From contig CAVWQE010000009.1 in assembly GCA_963757135.1 (NCBI GenBank), positions 248,001 to 312,000 on the forward strand: a stretch of 64,000 nucleotides of DNA. Direction: 5' to 3'. Source of the DNA: Gp1-AA145 sp963757135 (lineage in GTDB: Bacteria > Acidobacteriota > Terriglobia > Terriglobales > Acidobacteriaceae). A program made the position numbers and the translations under genes. The notes beneath the pieces are model-generated. The model was not told where the DNA came from. It made no database searches and worked only from the letters and a program-made list of their open reading frames with translations. The stretch's first letter is position 1. Each line of letters starts with the position of its first letter. Positions 37,054 through 46,064 of the stretch are shown in pieces.

Positions 37054-37448
37054 GCATCCTCCAATCCTGGGCACGCCCAAGCACACGACCGCCTGGGTAC
37101 GCGCTGTTCATCTTTGAATTTCCAGGAATGTAGGAGCCCCTAGCGCCAAACTACTGTCGTCCTCGTACATGAACAATAGGGCGAACACCTTATAAACAGT
37201 GGCAAAATAGGTCACAAAAGGACATGCCCAAGTGGTGCGGAAATATATGAAAACAAGCTAGTAATTGTTAATGGACGATGAATGCCAGGGGCGAAACTCA
37301 GGCGTAGAGCGGGTTTCAGCCTAAAACGCACCTTGATCGTCAATTTTGTCGAGCGATAGGCGCGTGCGTTACCATGAATTTGCACTTATACGGCTGAGGT
37401 CCCCAGCCCATCAAGCATGAGGCACTCGACTCCGCCCAGGGAGATCGC
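37054..37448. other. Divergent intergenic region between phosphoesterase and pckG
   Basis: About 390 bases that must hold the promoters of both flanking genes. I see no clear consensus promoter, no repeat of the families described here and no short gene. A GGGAG ribosome site (37439-37443) lies before pckG. Confidence 0.5.
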
Positions 37449-39278
37449 ATGGCAACCATCACACAAGCAAGTTCCGCAATACCTCTGACAAAAAATCAGC
37501 ACCTGCTGCGCTGGGTGGAGAAGATGGCCGAGCTCACCCAGCCCGCGGCCATCCATTGGGTCGACGGTTCGCAGGAAGAGAACGAACAGCTCTGCGAAGA
37601 GATGGTGGCGAGCGGAACACTTATCCGATTGAATCAGGGTTTGTGGCCCGGCTGCTATCTCGCGCGTTCGGACAAGAGCGACGTGGCGCGCGTGGAAGAC
37701 CGCACATTCATCTGTTCGCTCTCGAAAGACAGCGCCGGCCCGACGAATAACTGGGAAAATCCATATGAGATGAAACGCAAGCTCCGTGGCCTTTTCCGCA
37801 ACTCTATGAACGGGCGGACGATGTATGTGCTGCCGTTCAGCATGGGACCAGTGGGCGCCGCTGTTTCGCAGATCGGAGTGCAGCTGACCGATTCGCCTTA
37901 TGTGGTGGTGAATATGCGAATCATGGCGCGCATCGGTCTGCTGGTGTTTAAGGAGATTGATAAAGATTACAAGCGCGTGGTGCCGTGCCTGCACAGCGTA
38001 GGAGCGCCGCTTATGCCGGGGCAGAAAGACGTGCCCTGGCCCTGCAATCCGGAAAAATACATTGTGCATTTTCCGGAGAGCCGCGAGATTTGGTCTTACG
38101 GTTCGGGATACGGTGGCAACGCGCTGGTGGGTAAGAAATGTTTTGCGCTGCGCATCGCCTCAAACATGGCGCGCGACGAAGGCTGGATGGCGGAGCACAT
38201 GCTGATCGTGGGCGTCGAAGACCCGAATGGCCAAAAGACCTATGTGGCAGCCGCATTCCCGAGCGCATGCGGCAAAACCAACTTCGCCATGATGGTGCCG
38301 CCGGATGTGTTCAAGGGATGGAAAGTTACAACCGTTGGTGACGACATCGCATGGATCACTCCGGATGAACAAGGGCGGCTTCGGGCAATCAATCCGGAAG
38401 CCGGATTCTTTGGGGTGGCGCCGGGGACCTCTGTAAAGACAAATCCAAACGCGATGGCCACGCTTTCCAAGAATACGATCTTCACCAATGTTGCACTCAC
38501 ACCGGAGGGTGGCGTTTGGTGGGAAGGGATGACGGACGATCCGCCGACCGAGTGCATTGATTGGCAAGGGAACCGCTGGACTCCTGAGATCGCTAAAAAG
38601 ACAGGCGCCAAGGCGGCGCATCCGAATGCGCGTTTCACGGCTCCGGCGAGACAATGTCCGACGATTGATCCCGATTGGGAGGCACCCAATGGAGTGCCGA
38701 TCAGCGCGATTATTTTCGGGGGACGCCGGGCGCATACGATCCCTCTGATTTACCAGGCGTTCAACTGGAGCTCAGGGGTTTACGCGGGCGCGACCATGGG
38801 GTCGGAGACAACGGCTGCGGCCGCGGGCGAGGTCGGAAAAGTCCGACGCGATCCTATGGCGATGCTTCCCTTCTGCGGATATCACATGGGTGATTATTTC
38901 CGGCACTGGATCAAGATGCAGCGGTCGTTGAGCATGACGCCGAGAATTTTTCATGTGAACTGGTTCCGCAAAGGCGAAAACGGAGAATTCCTGTGGCCTG
39001 GTTTCCGTGATAATTTCCGCGTGCTGAAATGGATTGTCGATCGGGTGCACGGAAGAACCCGAACCAAGGAAACACCAATCGGCTGGACACCTTTCTACGA
39101 GGATATGGACTGGCGAGGATTGAATCTCTCTCCTGAAAGGTTTGAGGAGTTACAAAAGGTCGATCGGCCGGCGTGGAAGCGCGAGGTCATTGATCACGAA
39201 GAGCTATTTATCCTGCTACACGCGCACCTGCCACCCGAACTCGTGTATGAGCGGGAATTGCTGATCTGCAGGCTGTGA
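37449..39278 (+). CDS. pckG: Phosphoenolpyruvate carboxykinase (GTP)
   Basis: Converts oxaloacetate and GTP to PEP in gluconeogenesis. At 609 residues it is the GTP-dependent class: it has the kinase-1 motif FPSACGKTN, with the reactive Cys, and the nearby PYVVVNMRIMARIG, SYGSGYGGNALVG and VGDDIAWI blocks. This enzyme lets the cell make sugars from acetate or amino acids. No regulator is adjacent. Confidence 0.97.
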   Translation: MATITQASSAIPLTKNQHLLRWVEKMAELTQPAAIHWVDGSQEENEQLCEEMVASGTLIRLNQGLWPGCYLARSDKSDVARVEDRTFICSLSKDSAGPTNNWENPYEMKRKLRGLFRNSMNGRTMYVLPFSMGPVGAAVSQIGVQLTDSPYVVVNMRIMARIGLLVFKEIDKDYKRVVPCLHSVGAPLMPGQKDVPWPCNPEKYIVHFPESREIWSYGSGYGGNALVGKKCFALRIASNMARDEGWMAEHMLIVGVEDPNGQKTYVAAAFPSACGKTNFAMMVPPDVFKGWKVTTVGDDIAWITPDEQGRLRAINPEAGFFGVAPGTSVKTNPNAMATLSKNTIFTNVALTPEGGVWWEGMTDDPPTECIDWQGNRWTPEIAKKTGAKAAHPNARFTAPARQCPTIDPDWEAPNGVPISAIIFGGRRAHTIPLIYQAFNWSSGVYAGATMGSETTAAAAGEVGKVRRDPMAMLPFCGYHMGDYFRHWIKMQRSLSMTPRIFHVNWFRKGENGEFLWPGFRDNFRVLKWIVDRVHGRTRTKETPIGWTPFYEDMDWRGLNLSPERFEELQKVDRPAWKREVIDHEELFILLHAHLPPELVYERELLICRL

Positions 39279-39296
39279 GTCTTCGCTCTACGAAGA

Positions 39297-39368
39297 AAAG
39301 CTTTGGACCCCGAAGGGCGCAAAGATAGTGGGGGATTTTTCGCTTTGCACGGGCGGGAGCGCCCGTGC
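39297..39368. repeat. Repeats and hairpin between pckG and sufT
   Basis: An AAAAGCTTTGGACCCCGAAGG-like repeat start (39297) is followed by a perfect 9-bp hairpin GCACGGGCG/CGCCCGTGC (39347-39368). The hairpin lies between two convergent genes and could end both transcripts, but no T-run follows. Confidence 0.6.
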
Positions 39369-39410
39369 TTACAAGTCCCGTTATTGATGCGATCTTATAG
39401 CCGCGTTATA

Positions 39411-40016
39411 TCAGAATCCGAGTTGCAGCTTCGCTGCTTCGGACATGCGGCTCATGTCCCAGGGCGGGTCGAGAACGACTTCTACGTTCACCTGTTTGAC
39501 CGACGGCAGGCGTGAGAGCTTGCCCTCGACGTCAGCTTTCAGAACGTTTCCCATGCCACACCCCGGAGCGGTCATCGACATTTGAATGTCGATGCGCTTC
39601 CCGTCGGCTGGTTGATTCTCAGCACTTCCGCCTGAGGTACCCGGGTACGCAGCCGCGCTCTGATCGGGCAAGCTCGAAGCGAGGGGCTCGATCTTGCAGG
39701 AGTAGACCAATCCAAGGTCCACAATATTGACGGGGATTTCGGGATCATAGACTGATTTGAGAATGTCCCAAACCATCTGCTCGTTGAATTCGACCAACTC
39801 TGGCGCCGAAGTCGCGCCGTCGCTGGTCTTCATCCCGAGCGCGTCCGCATCTTTGCCTTCGATGCGGTACATCTGCCCGTAGTCGGTCCAGACGGTGTAA
39901 CTATCGCCACGTGACTGCATGATGCGCACGGACATGTTTTCGGGCAGCGTGCTGACGCGGCCGCTGGGAATTTCGATGACTTCGGTAGTGCGGGTCAATT
40001 TGACGGTCTGATTCAT
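39411..40016 (-). CDS. sufT: Iron-sulfur assembly protein SufT, with inserted segment
   Basis: DUF59/MIP18-family protein at the end of the SUF operon, needed for maturing some Fe-S proteins. A SufT-specific N-terminal part (residues ~1-85) is followed by YDPEIPVNIVDLGLVY, TAPGCGMG and LDPPWD. Between IEPL and RIDIQM there are about 29 extra residues (ASSLPDQSAAAYPGTSGG etc.) whose DNA holds a perfect 12-base palindrome GTACCCGGGTAC (39637-39648). The ATG at 40016 is preferred over the upstream start at 40100. Confidence 0.9.
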   Translation of the reverse strand: MNQTVKLTRTTEVIEIPSGRVSTLPENMSVRIMQSRGDSYTVWTDYGQMYRIEGKDADALGMKTSDGATSAPELVEFNEQMVWDILKSVYDPEIPVNIVDLGLVYSCKIEPLASSLPDQSAAAYPGTSGGSAENQPADGKRIDIQMSMTAPGCGMGNVLKADVEGKLSRLPSVKQVNVEVVLDPPWDMSRMSEAAKLQLGF

Positions 40017-40027
40017 CGCTGCAAATC

Positions 40028-40474
40028 CTATTCGGTTGACACAGCTTCTTGCTTGCCTTCGAGCGCGGCCTTCATGGTGTGCCAGGCCAAAGTGGCGCAC
40101 TTCACGCGCACAGGAAATTCGGAGACGCCGGAAAATACAGCAAGCTTTCCGAGATCGGTTTTGTCACCGTTCGCGCTGCCCTCGGTGACCAGTTTGTGAA
40201 AGGTCGCGAAAAGTCTTTCCGCTTCGGCTTTGCTCTTGCCTTTGATTGCCTGCGTCATCATGGAGGCCGAAGCCTTCGAAATCGCGCAACCGGAGCCCTG
40301 AAAAGTGACATCCTGGACCATATCGTTTTCAAGTTTCATGAAAACGGTGAAGTGGTCGCCGCAAAGTGGGTTGAAGCCTTCCACCCGCCGACCGCCAGAA
40401 AGCTCGCGATAATTGCGCGGAGCTTTACTGTGCTCGAGAATCACTTCCTGGTACAGATCGCGGAGATCGCCCAT
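40028..40474 (-). CDS. sufU: SufU-type zinc/Fe-S scaffold protein
   Basis: IscU-like protein of 148 residues that accepts sulfur from SufS. The three ligand cysteines are C38 (NPLCGD), C63 (GSGCAIS) and C126 (KCATLAW), and the SufU-specific insert before the last Cys is present. It overlaps the sufS stop by one base and precedes sufT by 11 bases. Confidence 0.96.
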   Translation of the reverse strand: MGDLRDLYQEVILEHSKAPRNYRELSGGRRVEGFNPLCGDHFTVFMKLENDMVQDVTFQGSGCAISKASASMMTQAIKGKSKAEAERLFATFHKLVTEGSANGDKTDLGKLAVFSGVSEFPVRVKCATLAWHTMKAALEGKQEAVSTE

Positions 40475-41748
40475 CAGGAGAATACCTCTTGTACTTTTAA
40501 GATGCCCTGAACGAGCGCATCGACTTCTTCTTTACTGTTGTACAGAGCAAAGGAGGCGCGAGCGGTGGCCGGAATGCCGAAGCACTGCATTACCGGCTGC
40601 GCGCAGTGATGTCCGGTCCGGATGGCAATGCCTTCCTGATCGAGGATGGTGCCAATGTCGTGCGGGTGGATCCCTTCCATCACGAATGAAAGTACGCTGG
40701 CCTTTTCTTTTGCGGTGCCGATCAGGCGAAGGCCCGGAATTGCCGAAACTTTTTCGGTGGCGTAGGCGAGCAGGTCATGTTCGTGCTGCGCGACTCTGTC
40801 CATCCCGATTTCGCTAAGGTATTCGATTGCTGCGCCCAGGCCGATCGCGCCTGCGACGTCAGGCGTGCCCGCCTCAAATTTGAAGGGCAGCTTGTTATAG
40901 ATCGTCTTTTCGAAGGTGACGGAGCTGATCATGTCGCCGCCACCCTGGTATGGCGGCATGGCTTCGAGAAGCTCACTCTTGCCGTACAGGACGCCGATGC
41001 CCATGGGTCCGAACATCTTGTGACTGGAGAATGCGTAGAAGTCGCAGCCAAGCGCCTGCACGTCAATCTGCATATGCGGAGCCGCCTGGGCACCGTCCAC
41101 CACCACCGGGATGTTTCGCGAGTGAGCGAGTTCGACAATCTTTCTTACGGGGTTCACGGTTCCAAGGGCATTTGAAACATGGGGGATCGCGATGATCTTC
41201 GTGCGTGGACCGATTAACCTCTCCAACTCTTCGAGCCGCAGGTCGCCGGCGTCGTTGATTGGGGCAACGCGCAACTTAGCGCCTTTTTCGTCACGCAGAA
41301 TCTGCCAGGGAACGATGTTGGAGTGGTGCTCCATAGCGGTGATCAATACTTCGTCCCCGTGGCCAACGTGTTTGCGCCCGTACGTCTGTGCCACAAGATT
41401 GATGGCTTCGGTTGCACCGCGAACGAAGATCAATTCGTGGACGTGAGCGGCATTGATGAATTTCTGCACCCACTGGCGCGCGCGGTCATGCTTTGAGGTA
41501 GCTAATTCGGACAGGAAATGAACCCCGCGATGAATGTTGGCGTTCTCCTGTTCGTAATAGCGAACGATGGCGTCAATCACAACCTGAGGCTTTTGTGACG
41601 TGGCCGCGTTGTCCAGGTACACGAGCTTCTTGCCCCGGACATCACGGGCGAGAATCGGAAAGTCGCGGCGAATCTTCTGCAGGTCGAACGCCATTTTTAC
41701 GGGCTGCACATTTGCGGAAGCGGCTGGCAGATTAGTTGTTGTCGTCAT
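40474..41748 (-). CDS. sufS: Cysteine desulfurase
   Basis: PLP enzyme that removes sulfur from cysteine for cluster assembly. YLDNAATSQKP, the PLP-lysine in FSSHKMFGPMGIG and the sulfur-carrying Cys in RTGHHCAQP are intact, so this is the group II SufS form. I use the ATG at 41748, which overlaps the sufD stop (ATGA) and follows GGAGGAGATC, giving 424 residues; the longer frame to 41892 is not needed. Confidence 0.96.
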   Translation of the reverse strand: MTTTTNLPAASANVQPVKMAFDLQKIRRDFPILARDVRGKKLVYLDNAATSQKPQVVIDAIVRYYEQENANIHRGVHFLSELATSKHDRARQWVQKFINAAHVHELIFVRGATEAINLVAQTYGRKHVGHGDEVLITAMEHHSNIVPWQILRDEKGAKLRVAPINDAGDLRLEELERLIGPRTKIIAIPHVSNALGTVNPVRKIVELAHSRNIPVVVDGAQAAPHMQIDVQALGCDFYAFSSHKMFGPMGIGVLYGKSELLEAMPPYQGGGDMISSVTFEKTIYNKLPFKFEAGTPDVAGAIGLGAAIEYLSEIGMDRVAQHEHDLLAYATEKVSAIPGLRLIGTAKEKASVLSFVMEGIHPHDIGTILDQEGIAIRTGHHCAQPVMQCFGIPATARASFALYNSKEEVDALVQGILKVQEVFS

Positions 41749-43130
41749 CCGATCTCCTCCCAGTTTCGACGGCTGTCGCCGCCGGTGAGTTTGGCGAGGT
41801 TTTTCGTCGAGTTCGCGATGGTAAGCAAATGTTCGTTGATCAACTTCTCCACATGCTCGCGGGCTGGATTGGCAGCCATGCGGTCGAGGCATTCATTGGC
41901 AAAAGCAAGCAGAAGCAGCTTGCGGGCCGAGATTTCATCGATCCCGCGCGAGCGCAGGTAAAACAGCGCGTTCTCTTCAATCTGACCGATGGTCGCGCCG
42001 TGCGTGCATTTCACGTCGTCGGCGTAGATTTCGAGTTGCGGCTTGGTGTCGATACGGGCGTCGTCTGAAAGCAGCAGATTACGATTGGTCTGCTTGGCGT
42101 CAGTTTTTTGCGCGTCTTTGTGAACGATGATGCGGCCGTGAAAAACGCCGTGCGCCTGGTCGTCAAGAATTCCGTTGTAGAACTGGCGGCTGGCGCAATG
42201 CGGGCTGGCGTGCTCGACGAGCATGTAATTGTCGAGATGCTGCTGGCGGTTGCCGATGAACAGACCGTTGATCAGACACTCGGAACCTTCGCCGGCGAGC
42301 ACGGGATGGACATTGTTCCGCACCAGGCCGCCCCCAAGAAGTACCGAGTGAGAGGCAACGTTGGCGCTTCTTGCCTGCTGGATTCGCAAAGTGGAAATGT
42401 TGAATGCCTGCCGGTGCTCGCGTTCGGCCATGTAGTGCGAGATCGCGGCGTTATCTCCGGCAACCAGTTCGGTCGCGGTGTTACAGAAGGCCGGACTGTC
42501 GCCGAAAGAAATGTAGTCTTCGACGACGGTGGCCTGCGTTTCATTTTCCGCGACGATCAAATTTCGCGGGTGCGACATCAGTGCCTTTTCACTGGAAGTC
42601 GAGATATATAAGAAACAAATTGGATTGTGGATGACGGTGCCGCGACGAATGTGAACAAAGGCGCCGTCTTCGAGAAATGCAGTATTCAGTGCGGAAAAGG
42701 CATCACGCTCGATGTTGAGGTAGCGGCCGAGATGCGACTCCAGAGCGGCAGGCTCGCGATTGATCTCGTCCGCAAGGCTGCTCACCCGCACTCCCGGCGG
42801 CAAACTGCCAATCAACGAGAGCGGCTTGGCAAACTTCCCGTTCACGAAAACCAACTGGCAGGCTGCACCGTGAACGAAAAACGGTTCTACTTGCTCGAAG
42901 CTCGGCAACTTCTCGTCAGCCGCAAGCTGAAACGCGCTCTTCGCGATGGCCGAAACGTTGGTAAAACGCCAGTCTTCGTCATGTGTCGTAGGAAATCCGG
43001 TTTCACAGAAGCGCGCGAAGGCCCTTTCGCGGAGTTCGCGCAGCCAGGGCAGGTTTTGTCCAGGCGCGTGCTTGTGGAATCCCGTGAAGTTCTCGAGATA
43101 CGTCCCTATTTGTTCGGTCGCTGCAATCAC
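41745..43130 (-). CDS. sufD: SUF scaffold subunit SufD
   Basis: Partner of SufB in the SufBCD scaffold. 461 residues; HDEDWRFTNVS near the start, then the beta-helix with HCASRQFYNGILDDQAHGVF and CTHGATIGQIEENALFYLRSRG near the end. It lies 10 bases after sufC and overlaps sufS. Confidence 0.94.
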   Translation of the reverse strand: MIAATEQIGTYLENFTGFHKHAPGQNLPWLRELRERAFARFCETGFPTTHDEDWRFTNVSAIAKSAFQLAADEKLPSFEQVEPFFVHGAACQLVFVNGKFAKPLSLIGSLPPGVRVSSLADEINREPAALESHLGRYLNIERDAFSALNTAFLEDGAFVHIRRGTVIHNPICFLYISTSSEKALMSHPRNLIVAENETQATVVEDYISFGDSPAFCNTATELVAGDNAAISHYMAEREHRQAFNISTLRIQQARSANVASHSVLLGGGLVRNNVHPVLAGEGSECLINGLFIGNRQQHLDNYMLVEHASPHCASRQFYNGILDDQAHGVFHGRIIVHKDAQKTDAKQTNRNLLLSDDARIDTKPQLEIYADDVKCTHGATIGQIEENALFYLRSRGIDEISARKLLLLAFANECLDRMAANPAREHVEKLINEHLLTIANSTKNLAKLTGGDSRRNWEEIG

Positions 43131-43140
43131 AATCTTTTCC

Positions 43141-43911
43141 TTAGGCGGTCACGGGCTGGCGCGTTTCGCTGTCGATATCAACATAGCCCTTCTCTTCGAG
43201 TTCGAGTGCGAGTTCCGGGCCGCCGGAGCGCACAATGCGCCCATTCGCAAGCACGTGAACGAAGTCGGGAACAATTTCATTGAGCAGACGCTGGTAATGT
43301 GTGACCACGATCATGGCGCGGTCGGGGCTGCGCATGGCGTTCACGCCTTTAGAAACGATTTTCAGCGCGTCAATGTCGAGGCCGGAATCGGTTTCGTCGA
43401 GAACCGCAAGCTTAGGCTGAAGAACTGCCATCTGCAAAATTTCGTTGCGCTTCTTTTCGCCTCCGGAGAACCCTTCGTTGACGGAGCGGTTCATCAGCTT
43501 CTCGTCCATTTCAAGGAGCTTCAGCTTCTCCTTGTAGAGTGGCAGGAAGTCCATGGCGTCCATCTCGTCCTGGCTGTGGTACTTGCGAATCGCGTTCAAG
43601 GCCGAGCGCAAGAAGTAAGCGTTGCCAATGCCAGGTATTTCGACCGGATATTGAAATGCGAGAAAAATGCCTTCGCAGGCCGCGTCTTCGGCCTTCATCG
43701 CGAGCAGATCTTTGCCGTTGAACAGTACCTCGCCTCCCGTGACCTCATAGGCTTCACGACGCGCTAATACCTGGGCGAGCGTGCTCTTGCCGGAGCCATT
43801 GGGCCCCATGATCGAATGCACTTCGCCAGGGTTCACGGTGAGATTGATACCCTTGAGAATGTCGTGGTTATCCACGCGGACTTTCAAGTCTTTGATTTCG
43901 AGTAAGCTCAT
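43141..43911 (-). CDS. sufC: SUF ATPase subunit SufC
   Basis: ABC-type ATPase of the SufBCD complex, 256 residues. Walker A GPNGSGKST, the signature SGGEKKRNEI and Walker B LAVLDETDSGLDID are all present. The usual SUF form with E after the Walker B Asp is intact. Confidence 0.97.
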   Translation of the reverse strand: MSLLEIKDLKVRVDNHDILKGINLTVNPGEVHSIMGPNGSGKSTLAQVLARREAYEVTGGEVLFNGKDLLAMKAEDAACEGIFLAFQYPVEIPGIGNAYFLRSALNAIRKYHSQDEMDAMDFLPLYKEKLKLLEMDEKLMNRSVNEGFSGGEKKRNEILQMAVLQPKLAVLDETDSGLDIDALKIVSKGVNAMRSPDRAMIVVTHYQRLLNEIVPDFVHVLANGRIVRSGGPELALELEEKGYVDIDSETRQPVTA

Positions 43912-43957
43912 TTATTCCTCAGAATTAGGCTTTCGGAGCTCGAGGCTCCAGGGCCAA

Positions 43958-43991
43958 CCCACCCTCTCGCAAAAGACGCGAGAAGGGTGGG
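43958..43991. repeat. Long hairpin between sufC and sufB
   Basis: CCACCCTCTCGC, a seven-base loop, then GCGAGAAGGGTGG: arms of ~12 bp with one bulge. It sits in the 95-base gap between sufB and sufC of one operon. A related sequence (CCCACCCTCT..AGAAGGGCGGGGCA) is found inside dusB at 51498-51533. It may tune sufB versus sufCDSUT expression. Confidence 0.75.
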
Positions 43992-44006
43992 GCAACCACA
44001 ATGTTT

Positions 44007-45464
44007 TTATCCGACGCTGCCTTCGAGGCTCACGCCCAGAAGCTTTTGCGCTTCGACGGCGAACTCCATCGGGAGCTCGCGGAAGACGCGCTTGCAAAAT
44101 CCGTTGACGATCATGGAGACGGCGTCTTCAGTCTTCAAGCCGCGCTGACGCAGGTAAAACAACTGATCATCGCCGATCTTTGACGTTGAAGCTTCGTGTT
44201 CCATGCGGGCGCTGCCATTTCGCACGTCAATGTATGGAAAGGTGTGCGCGCCGCACTTGTCGCCGATCAACAATGAATCGCATTGCGTATAGTTGCGCGC
44301 GCCAGTTGCGCCTTTCATGATCTTCACCTGGCCGCGATAGGTGTTCTGGCCATGACCGGCAGAGATGCCCTTCGAGACAATGGTGCTGCGGGTGTTCTTA
44401 CCAAGGTGGATCATCTTGGTGCCGGTATCGGCCTGCTGATAGTTATTGGTCAGCGCGACGGAATAGAACTCACCCACCGAGTTGTCACCCTGCAGAATAC
44501 AGCTGGGATATTTCCAGGTAATGGCCGATCCGGTCTCAACCTGCGTCCAGGAAATTTTCGAATTCACGCCACGGCAACTGCCCCGCTTCGTGACAAAGTT
44601 ATAGATCCCGCCCTTGCCCTGCTTGTCCCCGGGATACCAGTTCTGTACGGTCGAGTACTTAATCTGAGCGTTGTCGAGCGCGACGAGTTCAACCACCGCT
44701 GCGTGCAATTGATTTTCGTCGCGGATCGGTGCGGTGCAGCCTTCGAGATAGCTGACGTACGCGCCTTCGTCGGCAACGATCAGGGTGCGCTCGAACTGGC
44801 CGGTTTCAGCGGCATTGATGCGGAAGTAAGTGGAAAGTTCCAGCGGGCAGCGCACGCCCTTAGGCACATAGACGAACGAGCCGTCAGTGAATACCGCCGA
44901 GTTCAGTGTGGCGAAAAAGTTGTCGGTATAAGGAACCACCGAACCCAGGTACTTCTGCACCAGTTCGGGATGATTGCGCACGGCTTCAGAGAACGAGCAG
45001 AAAATGATGCCCATTTCAGCCAGCTTGCCTTTGAAAGTAGTAGCGACGGAAACGCTGTCAAAAACCGCGTCTACAGCAACTCCGGCGAGCATCTTTTGCT
45101 CCTGCAGCGGAATGCCAAGCTTGTCGTAAGTGCGCAGAAGCTCGGGATCAACCTCGTCGAGATTGGCCAGGCTGGGTTTCTGCTTGGGGGCAGAGTAGTA
45201 CACGATGTCCTGATAGTTGATAGGCGGATACTTCACATTCGCCCACTTGGGCTCGGCGTGCGAGGCTTCGAGCGTCATCCAGTGCCGAAACGCTTTCAGT
45301 CGCCAGTCAAGCATGAACTCGGGCTCGCCCTTTTTGGCGGAGATCAGGCGAATGGTGTCTTCGTTCAGGCCTTTGGGGACACGGTCTTCCTCGATGTCAC
45401 TGATGAATCCCCATTTGTACTCGCGCTCAGCGAGGTCACGAATTGTGTCAACGTTTGTGCTCAT
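44007..45464 (-). CDS. sufB: SUF scaffold subunit SufB
   Basis: Core scaffold subunit on which the Fe-S cluster forms. 485 residues; KGVRCPLELSTYFRIN, LEGCTAPI, WTQVETGSAITWKYPSC and MEHEASTSKIG match the strongly conserved SufB blocks. It starts eight bases after the Rrf2 regulator stop and is the first assembly gene of the operon. Confidence 0.97.
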   Translation of the reverse strand: MSTNVDTIRDLAEREYKWGFISDIEEDRVPKGLNEDTIRLISAKKGEPEFMLDWRLKAFRHWMTLEASHAEPKWANVKYPPINYQDIVYYSAPKQKPSLANLDEVDPELLRTYDKLGIPLQEQKMLAGVAVDAVFDSVSVATTFKGKLAEMGIIFCSFSEAVRNHPELVQKYLGSVVPYTDNFFATLNSAVFTDGSFVYVPKGVRCPLELSTYFRINAAETGQFERTLIVADEGAYVSYLEGCTAPIRDENQLHAAVVELVALDNAQIKYSTVQNWYPGDKQGKGGIYNFVTKRGSCRGVNSKISWTQVETGSAITWKYPSCILQGDNSVGEFYSVALTNNYQQADTGTKMIHLGKNTRSTIVSKGISAGHGQNTYRGQVKIMKGATGARNYTQCDSLLIGDKCGAHTFPYIDVRNGSARMEHEASTSKIGDDQLFYLRQRGLKTEDAVSMIVNGFCKRVFRELPMEFAVEAQKLLGVSLEGSVG

Positions 45465-45471
45465 GGTTTGC

Positions 45472-45954
45472 TCATTGCGTTCTGCCGGAAGTCAGGGTGA
45501 AGCTGGGAACAAAATTTCCGTTGCTTGTTTTGATGGCGGTCACGCGCAACGGATGCACGAGATCGGAAAGAGTAAGCTGCTCAAGCGCACCGCGCACGAC
45601 CTGGTTGATGATGCGCTGATTGTGCTTGGCGGGACAGCCGCGTTCGATTTCGCAAAGCCCTGTGATCTCGGTGCTACAATCCGTCAACGCGATAGGACCT
45701 TCCAGAGCGGCGATCATCTCTGCCACTGAGATTTCCCGCGCATCGCGCGCCAAAATATACCCGCCCTTGGTCCCCCGCTGGGAAGTCAGGAAACCGCTAT
45801 GAAGAAGCAGCTTCAACAACTTGCTCACCGTTGGAACCGGGAGAGCGGACTCGAGCGCCAATCCGCGAGCAGTGTGCAGCGTACCTAAACGTTTGCGGCC
45901 CACATGCGTCATGATGACCAGGCCGTAGTCAGCGAGTTTGCTAAGACGGATCAT
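45472..45954 (-). CDS. Rrf2-family Fe-S regulator of the SUF operon
   Basis: 160-residue winged-helix regulator (LADYGLVIMTH, PVPTVSKLLKLLLHSGFL). Three cysteines C93-x7-C101-x5-C107 can bind a 2Fe-2S cluster, as in IscR/SufR-like proteins. It is the first gene of the operon and a match to the IscR operator core lies over the likely start site, so it probably represses the operon when clusters are plentiful. Confidence 0.92.
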   Translation of the reverse strand: MIRLSKLADYGLVIMTHVGRKRLGTLHTARGLALESALPVPTVSKLLKLLLHSGFLTSQRGTKGGYILARDAREISVAEMIAALEGPIALTDCSTEITGLCEIERGCPAKHNQRIINQVVRGALEQLTLSDLVHPLRVTAIKTSNGNFVPSFTLTSGRTQ

Positions 45955-45983
45955 GGTTAAACGTACTGTGAGCTTCCACCCGC

Positions 45984-46008
45984 AAATAGGACTAAATCAG
46001 TACAGTAT
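45984..46008 (-). promoter_or_regulatory. IscR-like operator in front of the SUF operon
   Basis: The core GACTAAATCAGT (45990-46001) fits the GACT-RWWWY-AGT centre of the type 1 IscR motif recalled from proteobacteria, and the right arm (AGTACAGTAT) matches 8 of 10 positions. It overlaps the predicted transcription start of the operon, as expected for a repressor site. Confidence 0.6.
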
Positions 46009-46009
46009 T

Positions 46010-46039
46010 ATTTTACAGGCAATTCGCTGGGGATTGCAA
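46010..46039 (-). promoter_or_regulatory. Predicted SUF operon promoter
   Basis: Minus strand: TTGCAA (46039-46034), 18-base spacer, TAAAAT (46015-46010). The start would be near 46003, inside the operator. The IS element begins only 25 bases further upstream. Confidence 0.5.
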
Positions 46040-46064
46040 GGCTATGTACTCGTCCAGTAGATGG

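Noticed and set aside
44283..45500. A 405-codon open frame on the plus strand opposite sufB
   Set aside because: It is the antisense shadow of the strongly conserved sufB; its translation shows no domain, and the G+C pattern follows sufB codons.
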